Source: JAWSVE01 sp050789445 (GTDB lineage Bacteria; Pseudomonadota; Gammaproteobacteria; Pseudomonadales; Cellvibrionaceae). From it: a DNA stretch of 64,000 nucleotides. The position numbers were made by a program, and so were the translations under genes. Location: contig JAILXR010000001.1 of NCBI GenBank assembly GCA_050789445.1, positions 3,038,001-3,102,000 of the forward strand, in the 5' to 3' direction. The notes below the pieces were generated by a model. It made no database searches. It had not been told where the DNA came from and saw nothing but the letters and a program-made list of their open reading frames with translations. Every line of letters starts with the position of its first letter. Within the stretch, counting starts at the first letter, position 1. Positions 17,408-26,756 of the stretch are shown here, piece after piece.

Positions 17408-19051
17408 ATGAACTCAATATATGAACAGGATCTTGATAAAAATAACGCAAATTTTACATCGTTGACACCTCTGAGTTTTTTTAGACGTGCAGCTACTTTG
17501 TATCCGGATTATCCTGCTGTTATTTATAACGATCTCCAGCGTACCTGGAGTGAGGTGTATTCGCGTTGTGTCAGGCTCGCTGATGCGTTGAAGAAAAATG
17601 GGATTAATAGTGGTGAAACAGTCTCGGTGATGTTGCCGAATATCCCGGAAATGTTCGAGGCGCATTATGGTATTCCCATGTCTGGCGCTGTGTTGAATGC
17701 GATTAATACGCGCTTAGACGCTAAAACAGTTGCCTTTATTCTTCAGCATGCCGAAGCAAAAATATTTATTGTTGATCCAGAATTTGGACAAGTAGCGGAA
17801 GAAGCGCTTGCCATGATGAAAGATAAGCCTCTCGTCATTTTTACTGAAGATGAATCGTTTAATGATGGTTATCAATTTTCAGAATCAAGTAACAGCATTG
17901 GCGATAAAAGTTATGAAAATTTTATCAAAGAGGGTGATGAAAAACATCAATGGAAAATGCCTGATGATGAATGGAATGCAATCTCATTAAATTACACATC
18001 GGGTACAACCGGTGATCCAAAAGGTGTGGTTTATCATCATCGCGGTTCCTATTTAAATGCCGTTAATAATTCAGTTATGTGGGATATGGGAAAACATCCT
18101 CGCTATTTATGGACGCTACCCATGTTTCATTGTAATGGGTGGTGTTTTCCTTGGACGCTTTCCGTCAATGTTGGGGTGAGTATTTGTTTGCGACACGTGA
18201 AAGAAGAACAAATCTTTCATGCGATAAAAAAACATAAAGCCAGTCATTTTTGCGGTGCACCGGTTGTTTTAAATATGTTGGCAAATGCCGATCCAAAAAT
18301 GCAAAGTGGCATTTCACATCGTGTACAAGTTCAAACGGGAGGAGCGGCTCCTGCACCAACAGTCATTGCAGGCATGGAAAAAATTGGCATCGAAGTCACG
18401 CAAGTGTATGGGTTAACGGAAACCTATGGACCAATGGTTGTGAGCGCATGGCAATCGCAATGGGACGATAAAAGTTTTGACGAAAAATGTCAGCTCATGG
18501 CGAGACAAGGTATTGCTGGTTCATTAGCAGAAGACATGATGGTTGCCGATCCAAAAACATTAGCGCCAGTCCAGTGGGATGGTGAAACCCAGGGCGAAAT
18601 AATGATGCGCGGTAACATCGTTATGAAAGGCTATTTGAAAAATAAAAAAACAACAGAAGAGTCATTTTCAGGCGGGTGGTTTCACTCAGGAGATATTGCA
18701 GTACGACACCCTGATGGCTACATTCAAATTAAAGATCGATCAAAAGATGTCATTATTAGCGGCGGGGAAAATATTTCTAGCTTAGAAGTTGAAAATATCT
18801 TGTTCAGTCATCCCGCCATTTTGGAAGCGGCTGTTGTCGCAAAACCCGATGAAAAATGGGGTGAAACACCTTGTGCATTCGTTTCTTTAAAACCTAATGA
18901 GATTGCTACGGCAGAAGAAATCATTGAATACTGCAGGGAAAACCTTGCACATTTTAAAGCACCAAAAAATATCGTGTTTGGCCCGCTAGAAAAAACGTCG
19001 ACAGGAAAAGTGCAAAAATACCTTTTACGTAAAGTGGCTGAAAACATTTAA
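17408..19051 (+). CDS. Acyl-CoA synthetase (AMP-forming ligase)
   Basis: Activates a carboxylic acid to its CoA thioester through an acyl-adenylate. Motifs in order: LNYTSGTTGDPKGVVYHHRG (P-loop), TLPMFHCNGWCFPW, QVYGLTETYGP, GWFHSGDIAVRHPDGY, DRSKDVIISGGENIS, and the catalytic C-terminal lysine region KTSTGKVQKYLLRK. Sequence style resembles the DmdB/medium-chain acyl-CoA ligase subgroup, but the substrate cannot be read from the sequence. The ATG at 17408 is preferred over the TTG at 17405; GGAG lies at 17396-17399. No beta-oxidation genes adjoin it. Confidence 0.85.
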   Translation: MNSIYEQDLDKNNANFTSLTPLSFFRRAATLYPDYPAVIYNDLQRTWSEVYSRCVRLADALKKNGINSGETVSVMLPNIPEMFEAHYGIPMSGAVLNAINTRLDAKTVAFILQHAEAKIFIVDPEFGQVAEEALAMMKDKPLVIFTEDESFNDGYQFSESSNSIGDKSYENFIKEGDEKHQWKMPDDEWNAISLNYTSGTTGDPKGVVYHHRGSYLNAVNNSVMWDMGKHPRYLWTLPMFHCNGWCFPWTLSVNVGVSICLRHVKEEQIFHAIKKHKASHFCGAPVVLNMLANADPKMQSGISHRVQVQTGGAAPAPTVIAGMEKIGIEVTQVYGLTETYGPMVVSAWQSQWDDKSFDEKCQLMARQGIAGSLAEDMMVADPKTLAPVQWDGETQGEIMMRGNIVMKGYLKNKKTTEESFSGGWFHSGDIAVRHPDGYIQIKDRSKDVIISGGENISSLEVENILFSHPAILEAAVVAKPDEKWGETPCAFVSLKPNEIATAEEIIEYCRENLAHFKAPKNIVFGPLEKTSTGKVQKYLLRKVAENI

Positions 19052-19066
19052 ATTATTTTTTGAAAT

Positions 19067-19657
19067 TTAATTGTTAGTCATTAAAGCTGCTGCCCAAGCA
19101 GGCGGTGGATTTTGAAACCACTCGACTTTATTATTTTTGATCACAGCAACCTGCTGAAATGGATTTTGATAACTTGAGTTGTCGAGAAATCTTACTTGTG
19201 AGCATAACGGGATCGCTGTTGAAACATTATGTAATGTTCGAATAATTCGAGGTCCAATTTTACTTTCTGGAACGCGGTGACCGCCTTCGGTTACGCGTTG
19301 ATTAACTCGTGCTTTGTTTAGGCCCGGGTTATTAAGATGAATAAAGACACAAATAATCTCATAGCCGAATGCTTTTGCATGAGCAAGAAAATCAACCTTG
19401 CTGGTGTGAGAAAAAACCGTTTCAAAACAAAACGATGCGCCTTCTCGTAATAATTCATAACGCATGCGCTCGCCGATTTGTGATGCACGATAGCTGGCTT
19501 TCTCAGGCTGGTCTGGCGCAATTTCTCGCGCGATTAAATCAGCATTAACAAACGGAATGCCAAGCGGTTTTAAATAAAGCCGATAAAACGTACTTTTCCC
19601 TGCGCCGTTCCCGCCGACTAGGATCCACAATTGCTTTTTATTTTTTTTCTGTGGCAT
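19067..19657 (-). CDS. Zeta-toxin-like P-loop kinase
   Basis: A 196-residue protein with a Walker A loop GGNGAGKST (residues 15-23), an NADLIAREIAP segment after it (Asp40), a FETVFSHTSKVDF strand, and the GGHRVPESKI block characteristic of a zeta-toxin/UDP-sugar-kinase-like family. Such proteins phosphorylate cell-wall precursors or other small molecules and act as toxins in several systems. A ParD-like gene lies upstream on the same strand, separated by 322 bases. Kinase substrate and toxicity are inferred. Confidence 0.75.
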   Translation of the reverse strand: MPQKKNKKQLWILVGGNGAGKSTFYRLYLKPLGIPFVNADLIAREIAPDQPEKASYRASQIGERMRYELLREGASFCFETVFSHTSKVDFLAHAKAFGYEIICVFIHLNNPGLNKARVNQRVTEGGHRVPESKIGPRIIRTLHNVSTAIPLCSQVRFLDNSSYQNPFQQVAVIKNNKVEWFQNPPPAWAAALMTNN

Positions 19658-19979
19658 AAAAATTTAAAAACTCATACAGGGTTTAAAGTTGGAGAGATTA
19701 TAAATCCTTCGTATTGAGCAATGAAAATCCAAAGTGAACAAGCTCAAAGCTATTAGGCTAAATATTGAAGGTTTTTGAGTGAGATTCGAATTGACTCAGA
19801 TTCTGAGCATAAGTAAACAAGTGAAACATAGGATAATACAATCTTATGTTTAATATCGCCGATTAGTTCTCGGCTGTTAATTCTAGTCCATTTATTTTCA
19901 GAAATATTTAGCCCGCAGTTTATTGTTGTTCTTTTTGTGAGCGGATATTTCGTGGGTTCTTAGAATTTGTCCCAGAGTT
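19658..19979. other. Gap between the ParD-like and zeta-like genes
   Basis: This is AT-rich sequence with a small GCCGA/TCGGC hairpin near 19860. There is no protein gene or clear promoter. The zeta-like gene has no obvious ribosome site in its last 20 leader bases. Confidence 0.3.
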
Positions 19980-20387
19980 TTATCGAGTGCTCTGTACAAA
20001 TTCTCCGTTACGAAACTGACCAATAAGCACGTTACCATCAGGATGGATTTGTTCTAACATCCCAGGGCGAGAATGGCTGGCCTGATAGGTAATTTCTGAG
20101 CTAGTGACTGAGCCAGATAGCGATGCTTCGCGCCTATCGGATTCGAGGTTGTCGAAGACGGCGTCAGGTTCTATGGGCTGGCCAGAAGTGAGCTCAAGTT
20201 TAATTTCCGCTAAGCCAGATTGCACTGCAATGATGGATTCAGGGTCGAGAACGCGCTCAACCGCGCGACCGATTTCAGCCCAATATTCAATTTGACCGGC
20301 AGCACTACGCTTGTAGTTTTCGCCAGCAGCAGTGGCTGCTTGTACGAGAGTTTGCTCTAACCGCATAGGTGATGAGTTTTTAGCCAT
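19980..20387 (-). CDS. ParD-like antitoxin family protein
   Basis: A 135-residue protein whose first third (MRLEQTLVQAATAAGENYKR followed by SAAGQIEYWAEIGRAVE) matches the ParD-like antitoxin family, a ribbon-helix-helix-type DNA-binding fold. The remainder is less conserved and ends in a strand-rich HPDGNVLIGQFRNGEFV segment. The gene is upstream of a zeta-like kinase on the same strand, and pairing of these two families is known in other proteobacteria. GGAG lies upstream of the ATG. Function as an antitoxin and repressor is inferred from family and position. Confidence 0.65.
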   Translation of the reverse strand: MAKNSSPMRLEQTLVQAATAAGENYKRSAAGQIEYWAEIGRAVERVLDPESIIAVQSGLAEIKLELTSGQPIEPDAVFDNLESDRREASLSGSVTSSEITYQASHSRPGMLEQIHPDGNVLIGQFRNGEFVQSTR

Positions 20388-20733
20388 AACAATCTCACTC
20401 CAGAGAGTAAATAGTCAGCAAATTGTAGCAGATTGCTACTGATTGTCTATAGTTTGTTACTTTTGCTTGTTATTTGGTAGGTGCCATTTGGTGGTGAGGT
20501 TAGAGAGTGATTATCTGATAGGTGTTCTCGGGCCTACTTTGTGTGAGCCATCTCGACAGGCCCATGAACGGCTTACAGTATTTAAGTACATTAGAATCGG
20601 TAAAAATTTGCAGCTGTTGGAATTTCTTCGCACTTTATGTGTCCCATTTATCGGTAAATAGAAAATAAGAACAGCTGGTCAGAATTTAGAGATAAAACCC
20701 AATAAGAATAACCACTAAAACGAGGAGATGCTC
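20388..20733. other. Intergenic region upstream of the dienelactone hydrolase
   Basis: About 346 bases between divergent genes, presumably holding both promoters. A short GGGCCT/AGGCCC inverted repeat lies near 20529-20562. Nothing else recognisable. Confidence 0.3.
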
Positions 20734-21627
20734 ATGTGTGATGACATTACGGTACAAGAAGACAACGAATATCTGAAGAATGCAGCTACTAAAGAAGCAG
20801 GAAATCTGACGCGGCGCCAATTTGGAAAAGTTGCGGTTGGAGCCAGTGTGATGATGGCGCTTCCAGCAATAGCTGATGCTAAAGCGGTGCAAGAATCCGA
20901 GATTGTGGTTAAAACACCTGATGGCGAAGCCGATTGTTATTTTGTGCATCCCACAGAAGGAAAGCATCCAGCAGTGATCGTCTGGCCTGATATTATTGGT
21001 TTGCGACCTGCCTTTAAAGCAATGGGAAAAAGATTAGCCGAATCAGGGTATGCGGTATTAGTGGTGAATCCATTTTATCGAGCTAAAAAAGCGCCAGTGG
21101 TAGCCGAAGGTGCAAGTTTTCAAGATCCTGATACCCGTAGTACATTGATTGGCTTTGCTCGACAATTAAATGCGACAACTCACATGACTGATGCAAAAGC
21201 ATTCGTAGAATTTCTTGATGGACAAAGTCCGGTTGATACAAAACGTAAAATTGGAACGACGGGCTATTGCATGGGTGGACCTATTGTTTTGCGAACAGCA
21301 GCGGCTGTGCCTACAAGAATTGGAGCTGGCGCCACATTTCATGGCGGTGGATTGGTCACGGAAGCAGATGATAGTCCTCATAAATTAATTCCAGAAATGA
21401 AAGCTGATTTCCTCATTGCTATTGCGGAAAATGATGATGAGCGTGATTCTGAATCAAAAAATGTGTTGAAAGCAGATTTTGCTAAAGCCGGTTTAGCCGC
21501 AGAGATAGAAGTTTATGAGGGCGCTATGCACGGCTGGTGTCCACCAGACTCGCGCGTATATAACGAAGCTCAAGCAGAAAAAGCATGGCGCCGCTTGTTA
21601 GCGCTGTTTGAAAAAGCATTAGCGTAG
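20734..21627 (+). CDS. Tat-exported dienelactone hydrolase family protein
   Basis: Alpha/beta hydrolase of the dienelactone hydrolase family. A twin-arginine signal LTRRQFGKVAVGAS begins near residue 25 and is followed by a hydrophobic stretch ending ADAKA, so export to the periplasm is likely. The catalytic triad is Cys179 in GTTGYCMGG, Asp235 in AENDDE and His266 in AMHGWCPPD. An ATG at 20728 abuts the GAGGAG at 20722-20727, so the ATG at 20734, six bases from it, is preferred. The natural ester or lactone substrate is unknown. Confidence 0.85.
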   Translation: MCDDITVQEDNEYLKNAATKEAGNLTRRQFGKVAVGASVMMALPAIADAKAVQESEIVVKTPDGEADCYFVHPTEGKHPAVIVWPDIIGLRPAFKAMGKRLAESGYAVLVVNPFYRAKKAPVVAEGASFQDPDTRSTLIGFARQLNATTHMTDAKAFVEFLDGQSPVDTKRKIGTTGYCMGGPIVLRTAAAVPTRIGAGATFHGGGLVTEADDSPHKLIPEMKADFLIAIAENDDERDSESKNVLKADFAKAGLAAEIEVYEGAMHGWCPPDSRVYNEAQAEKAWRRLLALFEKALA

Positions 21628-21674
21628 CAATTAGTAAAATAATATTTCAAGCTGTCTGTATTTATTATTTTCAA

Positions 21675-21716
21675 TAAAAAAGTCCTCAGTGATTCTTCCT
21701 TGATTCATTGAGGACT
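21675..21716 (-). terminator. Terminator of the TonB2-type operon
   Basis: On the minus strand AGTCCTCAATGA pairs with TCACTGAGGACT (one G-U pair) and is followed by a T6 tract. It lies 25 bases past the TPR gene stop. Confidence 0.85.
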
Positions 21717-21740
21717 AAAACTTAGATATGAAATTCCTAG

Positions 21741-23180
21741 CTATAAATTAATGTCGGACGATATATCTGAAAGTGAATCCGAAGATAAGCCATCACCTAT
21801 CAATAAAGCTCGATCCAGTTGGTTGTTAAGTTTCTTTTGTTTTTCTTTTTTTAATGAGTTTTGTTTGGTGGTTTCCTCAAGCTCTTTTTTTCTTGCGATC
21901 TGAGTCTTTGCAATATGCTCTTGCCAAGTACGGCAACGATTATTATTTTTATTATTGGTTAGGCAGCGATCAAAAGCAGACTTCGCTCCATTCAGGTCAT
22001 CCTTGCGATATTTTGCTAAAGCAATAAATTGCCAAGCCTCAGATGTATCGTTTCCTAGCCCTCCTTTTGATAGTGCGTTGTTGCATAGTTCAAGAGAGTG
22101 ATTCCATTTTTCATTTTGAAACGATGTTTTACAGAGCGTTAACCAATGCTTACCAGTTGTCGAAAGTTGGGCGGCTTGGGTTAATGCTTTTTCTGCTCGA
22201 TCCCATTCTCTAGCTTGTAAAAGCGTGTCGGATAAAGTAGACCAAAACTTCTCATTGTCTTTGATGATTTTATTTTTTTGTGCGATTTCGTGAATCTGAG
22301 CGCCTTTAAAAGGGTGCTCTAAAAATCGATATTGTTGAGATAGTCTTTCGAAATCATTTGCAGTTGATAATAAGTTGTTTTGATAGGCGAGAGATAAAAT
22401 AGCAAATGAATCTTTACCTCTTTCTAACTCTTGGTAAATGCCACTCAGTTGTCGATAATATTCTGCTTTATTCGGCCACAAACTGATAGCATTCTCCAGT
22501 GTAAAACGAGCATCATCAAATAATTTTAGTTGAAGTTGTATAGCGACTAATAAATTGTACCAACTACTTTGTGGCGATATAGATGGAGAAGTTTCATCTT
22601 GTTGAGATGAAGAGAGCATCATCATCCCTTGTTTGGCGTATTTAAGAGCGGATTCCCATTGTTCCGCTAAAGCATAAATTCTTGCTGCACTAAAATAAGC
22701 CTGTGTATTAGGCATGGTTTCTGATTGAAACCACTTCTCAATGTGATCGATGGCTGATGGATAATTTTCTTGCATCGAATAAAGATTAAATAAAGTAAAA
22801 CGCATCTGCGATGATGAGACAGAATCAAGTGCTTCAGTCGCCAATGCTCGCTCGCTAGCTTTGATAGCGGCAGGAATTTTCTCTAAATTAATATTTGAAA
22901 TAGCAATTAGCTGCAATGTTTTTGCTTTGTCGAAAGGCTTTAATTTGTCACCTTTAGTTAAAAGCGCATTCAGTGTTTGGATGGCAAGTGGGTAATCTTC
23001 AGCAGTCATGGCTTCTTGTGCTGAAGAAATGGGTTTGTACGCAATATTAGAGAGTACCTGTGTAAAACCTTGCACAGAAAAAAATAGGAAAGCTAAAGCA
23101 GGAATAAAGCATTTAGCTGCTTTACAGAAAATGTTATTACATCTTATTTTGTGATTATGTTTAATGTATTTTGTGTTCAT
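21741..23180 (-). CDS. TPR-repeat protein of the TtpC/TonB2-type operon
   Basis: A 479-residue exported protein with an N-terminal hydrophobic signal (FIPALAFLFFSVQG) and many helix pairs spaced as tetratricopeptide repeats, for example AEDYPLAIQTLNALL, EWDRAEKALTQAAQL and DDLNGAKSAFDRCL. The C-terminus is a charged coiled segment and a serine/aspartate tail. It is the last gene of the operon, as in Vibrio-type TtpC systems. Likely a periplasmic scaffold for the TonB complex, but the role is inferred from position. A GGAGAAG ribosome site precedes the ATG. Confidence 0.8.
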   Translation of the reverse strand: MNTKYIKHNHKIRCNNIFCKAAKCFIPALAFLFFSVQGFTQVLSNIAYKPISSAQEAMTAEDYPLAIQTLNALLTKGDKLKPFDKAKTLQLIAISNINLEKIPAAIKASERALATEALDSVSSSQMRFTLFNLYSMQENYPSAIDHIEKWFQSETMPNTQAYFSAARIYALAEQWESALKYAKQGMMMLSSSQQDETSPSISPQSSWYNLLVAIQLQLKLFDDARFTLENAISLWPNKAEYYRQLSGIYQELERGKDSFAILSLAYQNNLLSTANDFERLSQQYRFLEHPFKGAQIHEIAQKNKIIKDNEKFWSTLSDTLLQAREWDRAEKALTQAAQLSTTGKHWLTLCKTSFQNEKWNHSLELCNNALSKGGLGNDTSEAWQFIALAKYRKDDLNGAKSAFDRCLTNNKNNNRCRTWQEHIAKTQIARKKELEETTKQNSLKKEKQKKLNNQLDRALLIGDGLSSDSLSDISSDINL

Positions 23181-23213
23181 AATAACTTCTCCAATATAAA
23201 AACTCCGCAGAGA

Positions 23214-23810
23214 TTATTTTTTTATTTCGAACCGAAATATTTCCCGCATGTTGTATTGTGGAACAGGTTTTCCGTCGACCATTTTTGGCTGATATTTCCA
23301 GCGTTTAATAGCTCGTAAGGTCTCTCTGTTGAATATTCTTTCAGGCTCAGCTTCGACAATAATGGCATCTTCAACAGTGCCTGCACTGGTGATAGTAAAT
23401 TCTGCCATTGCCCATCCTTCAGTGTTGTTTCTTAAAGCGGCCTCAGGATACTGAGGTGGGATTGTGATAATAGGCGTTGCTTTACGATCGGTCTGAGTCA
23501 GGATGGTTTTTCTGTCGTCAGTGATGATTGGTATTTTTCCTGTGATAACCCCTGAATTGGGATTAGATACCGGGCTTGTTCTAACGATAGGCGGTGGCGT
23601 AGGTTCAATTTCAAGTTTCGGTTTTTCTGGCGTATAACGCTTGCTGGTTTTTATTGTTTGATCGCGTTCAGATCGTGTAATAACTACCGATGTATCTTTT
23701 GGTTCCTCTGTCGGCGGCTCGCCAACAGGCGTGATGAGATAGCGCATGAGTAAAAATAAAAAAATGGTAATGATTAACGCTAAAACGACAAATAATAATT
23801 TACGAATCAT
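23214..23810 (-). CDS. tonB: TonB-type energy transducer (TonB2 class)
   Basis: Transmits inner-membrane ion-motive force to outer-membrane TonB-dependent receptors. It has a short N-terminal membrane helix (LLFVVLALIITIFLFLLMRY), a proline-rich periplasmic linker (about residues 30-115) and a C-terminal TonB domain (PPQYPEAALRNNTEGWAMAEF through TLRAIKRWKYQPK). The short 198-residue length and absence of a long Pro-Lys region are typical of TonB2. The start overlaps the end of exbD by four bases. Confidence 0.92.
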   Translation of the reverse strand: MIRKLLFVVLALIITIFLFLLMRYLITPVGEPPTEEPKDTSVVITRSERDQTIKTSKRYTPEKPKLEIEPTPPPIVRTSPVSNPNSGVITGKIPIITDDRKTILTQTDRKATPIITIPPQYPEAALRNNTEGWAMAEFTITSAGTVEDAIIVEAEPERIFNRETLRAIKRWKYQPKMVDGKPVPQYNMREIFRFEIKK

Positions 23811-24214
23811 GATGCACCTCCTTCGCGAGTGGCAATGGATATCCCTGAAACACCAATTAAGTTTAATTGTTCGACAACTTGCACAACAATGCTAGCATCA
23901 GAGTTTTTATCAGCTTGTATTACAACGTTTCCTTTTGGATTTTCTTGTTTTAGTTTTGAGACGACGGGTCGTATATCGGACAAGGTCATTTCTTTTTTGT
24001 TGATCCAGATTTCATTATTTTCTGTTATGCCAATAATGGTCGAAATGCGTTTAACATTTTTTGAGGTTGACGCATCTGGTCTCGTTACATCGACACCGGG
24101 TTCTTTAACAAAAACAGCGGTAACAATAAAAAATATCAACATGATAAAAACAATATCTAGCATCGGTGTCATGTTGACTTCTAAATCTTCTTCTTGTGTT
24201 TGTTGGTTGTTCAT
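23807..24214 (-). CDS. exbD: ExbD-family biopolymer transport protein (second copy)
   Basis: Proton-channel subunit with one membrane helix and a periplasmic domain. The membrane aspartate required for proton flow is in VNMTPMLDIVFIMLIFFIV. The periplasmic part ends GVSGISIATREGG, close to classical ExbD. It is the copy adjacent to tonB, overlapping it, and is closer to canonical ExbD2 than the upstream copy. Confidence 0.92.
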   Translation of the reverse strand: MNNQQTQEEDLEVNMTPMLDIVFIMLIFFIVTAVFVKEPGVDVTRPDASTSKNVKRISTIIGITENNEIWINKKEMTLSDIRPVVSKLKQENPKGNVVIQADKNSDASIVVQVVEQLNLIGVSGISIATREGGAS

Positions 24215-24265
24215 GATGATTTCCTCAAGTTATAAATATGCGTCTTATGTTTTTTCTTGATGGAA

Positions 24266-24712
24266 TTAAAACTGTAAAGCAACTTGAGTGGATGGCTGTT
24301 TGCACTGAGTTGCTGTTGGCGAAATAGAAACGCTTGCTTTTGCGGCACGAGCTTGATCGATTACGCTAACAAGTGAATGGGTTGGGGATTTTTGTTCAGT
24401 TTCTACGATAACGGCAGCATTGGTGGATTCCGCTAGTTTACGTTCGATGTTTGCTCGAACAGAATCCACATCAATACTTCGGTTATCCACTTTGATATCT
24501 CCGTTATTGCATACCTGCACAAAAATGGCTTTTGCGTTATTTTCTTTTTGATCTTTATTTTCATCATTTTGGTGCTCAGTGACATCTAGCCCAGACTCGC
24601 GAATAAAAGTTGATGAGACGATAAAAAAAATCAACATAATAAAAACGATATCTAGCATGGGTGTAACATCAATTTTGGCGTCATCATTTTTGCGCTTTTT
24701 ATTTTTTCTCAT
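24266..24712 (-). CDS. exbD: ExbD-family biopolymer transport protein (first copy)
   Basis: A second ExbD of 148 residues with the same DVTPMLDIVFIMLIFFIV channel helix, but a divergent periplasmic domain: a polar Asp/Asn/Lys-rich stretch at about residues 45-60, and two cysteines (QVCNN and TQCKQ). It starts within the last codons of exbB (ATGA overlap), so it may be the immediate ExbB partner. Two ExbD genes in one TtpC operon are less usual than one; they could form a mixed ExbD dimer. Confidence 0.9.
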   Translation of the reverse strand: MRKNKKRKNDDAKIDVTPMLDIVFIMLIFFIVSSTFIRESGLDVTEHQNDENKDQKENNAKAIFVQVCNNGDIKVDNRSIDVDSVRANIERKLAESTNAAVIVETEQKSPTHSLVSVIDQARAAKASVSISPTATQCKQPSTQVALQF

Positions 24713-25260
24713 GACTTATCCTCCAGAGGCATCTCATTGGATAGGTAATCGACAAATTGATTAGCGCGTTTTTGCAAGTTCACAATAAAGAGTAAGCCCG
24801 AGAGGGATACCACCATCCCAGCCATAGTTGGAATAGTGGCTTTAGATACACCGGAAGCCATAGCTCTAGAATTACTTGAGTCTGTCACTGCCATAACATC
24901 AAAAACATCGATCATCCCTGTCACCGTGCCAAGCAGCCCCAATAGCGGGGCTACAGTAACAACGGCTTTAATTGTAGAAATATTTTTTTCTGCATGTATT
25001 TTGGCGAGAGAAATAAAACGCTGGCGTTTCTTTTCTGCAAACCATGAGCTTTTATCTTTTCTGGTATTCCAGTTTGAGATCATTTTTGATGTAATGATAT
25101 TTTTGGTTTTCCAGAAAAAATAGTGTCGTTCAATGATTAGCAGCCAGAGGGCGAAGGTTGCGACCATAATGACAAGTAAGACAGGTCCTCCTTGTTCTAA
25201 AAACCCAATGAGGTAAGCATAAATAGATTGTGGTGAAAGCATTTCAAGATACAGTTTCAT
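24709..25260 (-). CDS. exbB: ExbB-family proton channel protein (ExbB2)
   Basis: A 183-residue, three-helix MotA/TolQ/ExbB family protein. The first helix is VLLVIMVATFALWLLII, and the conserved cytoplasmic/membrane block APLLGLLGTVTGMIDVF is followed by ATIPTMAGMVVSLSGLLF. It forms the pentameric channel core with ExbD. A GGAGTG ribosome site precedes the ATG. Confidence 0.92.
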   Translation of the reverse strand: MKLYLEMLSPQSIYAYLIGFLEQGGPVLLVIMVATFALWLLIIERHYFFWKTKNIITSKMISNWNTRKDKSSWFAEKKRQRFISLAKIHAEKNISTIKAVVTVAPLLGLLGTVTGMIDVFDVMAVTDSSNSRAMASGVSKATIPTMAGMVVSLSGLLFIVNLQKRANQFVDYLSNEMPLEDKS

Positions 25261-25270
25261 GATTCACTCC

Positions 25271-26680
25271 TTATGCTGCTTTATGAAAGGCTTCAGCACG
25301 GTTCGCAATTAGCCCAGCACTTTGTTCTTCTAAAATTTGCTGAACTAAACGTGCGCGACCATTAGCAATACTATGAAGAAGTAACAAAGGAATAGCGGCG
25401 ACAAGTCCTTGCACTGTTGTGATAAGCGCCTGAGAAATACCACCTGCCATAAGCTTTGGTTCGCCTGCTCCCCACAATGTTATTGCTTGGAATGTCACAA
25501 TCATCCCGACGACAGTTCCCAGCAAGCCCATAAGCGGGGCAACAGCAGCCAATACTTTTAGTAAGTTCAACCCCTTATCTAATTTTGGTATTTCTTTTAA
25601 AACGGCATCGTTTAGTTTTAATTCCAGTGTTTCTACATCGGCACTTGGGTATGACTCATAAGCATCCAAGACTCTGCCTAAAGGGTTTTTTAAATTAATT
25701 GTTTTCGTTTTTATTTGTCTGTTTACTTTTCCAGTGGTGATCCAAAGGCTAACCAATCGTTGAATACCAATGATGAGACCAATAACTGCAAGCGCGCTCA
25801 CGAGGTAGCCTGGTAATCCACCTTGTTTGAATCTCTCGAAAAGATTGGGAGTTTGGACGAGTAAACCTAAAATAGTTCCTCGTGAGGGATCGATAGCGAC
25901 ATTAACGAGTTGGTTGGATGAAGATTGTGACAGCTGTTTAGCTGCGCCAACATAGGTTGAACTAGGTTGTCTTGATAAAGTGGTTAGCCGTTTTGTTTCG
26001 TCGCTATAAGTTACAAATTTATTATTTGAAACGGCGGTGAAAGGCCCAACTCTGATCGCTTCTTGATTTTGACTGATACCATTTTCATCATCGATGAGCG
26101 TGTTAAATTTAACAACCTTGCCTTGTTCCGTTTGTTCTTGCAGAAGCACAATCCAAAGTTGACGCAATTCTTCTAGGGTCGGTAATGTTTTGCTAGAGGA
26201 GATGCTATCTAATACGTGCTCGCGATTAGGGAATTGCGCACTAATAATAGAACTGGATATTTGTGAGCTGGTTTCTGCCGCTACTTGACGAGTGACTCCA
26301 AACAGCTCGCCAAAACTACCGATGGCGTCCGCTAGATTTTTTTCTAGGTCGGCAAGTTGTTTTTCATTTTCGTTAATGGAGTTTTTTAAGTTAAGACTAA
26401 TCGATTCTTGCTGATCGATAGCGCTATTGATGGTGTTGAGTAATTGTTGTTGTTCGTTTTTTTTGTTTTGAAATTGTTTTATTCTTTTTTCGTTTTCGAT
26501 ACTGTCGATATTTTTGTTTTTGATGACTTGCTCTAACAATCCGTCAAGTGTTTTTGACGAATAGTTTGATTCTGAATAGGCGGCGCTGTATCCACCTATA
26601 GCAACACATGTGATGGTGATGGCGGCGACATGTTTTAATGGGAGGGTAAATAGTTTATTTAATATATTTTTAGTTTTCAT
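25271..26680 (-). CDS. ttpC: TtpC-type large ExbB-family protein
   Basis: A 469-residue protein with an N-terminal signal-like hydrophobic segment, a long periplasmic coiled-coil region (KNIDSIENEKRIKQFQNKKN and following, about residues 55-125), and a C-terminal MotA/TolQ/ExbB channel domain with APLMGLLGTVVGMIVTFQAI and LITTVQGLVAAIPLLLL. In Vibrio, TtpC is needed for TonB2 function and is thought to help the complex reach the outer membrane. The ATG at 26680 is used: GAGG lies six bases upstream, while the alternative at 26692 is a TTG. Confidence 0.88.
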   Translation of the reverse strand: MKTKNILNKLFTLPLKHVAAITITCVAIGGYSAAYSESNYSSKTLDGLLEQVIKNKNIDSIENEKRIKQFQNKKNEQQQLLNTINSAIDQQESISLNLKNSINENEKQLADLEKNLADAIGSFGELFGVTRQVAAETSSQISSSIISAQFPNREHVLDSISSSKTLPTLEELRQLWIVLLQEQTEQGKVVKFNTLIDDENGISQNQEAIRVGPFTAVSNNKFVTYSDETKRLTTLSRQPSSTYVGAAKQLSQSSSNQLVNVAIDPSRGTILGLLVQTPNLFERFKQGGLPGYLVSALAVIGLIIGIQRLVSLWITTGKVNRQIKTKTINLKNPLGRVLDAYESYPSADVETLELKLNDAVLKEIPKLDKGLNLLKVLAAVAPLMGLLGTVVGMIVTFQAITLWGAGEPKLMAGGISQALITTVQGLVAAIPLLLLHSIANGRARLVQQILEEQSAGLIANRAEAFHKAA

Positions 26681-26756
26681 AATAAACCTCAAATGTGCTT
26701 TTTAGATGTGACTATTAATAAGTTTTATTGCTTAACTGTGTCGATTTGAAATTAAG

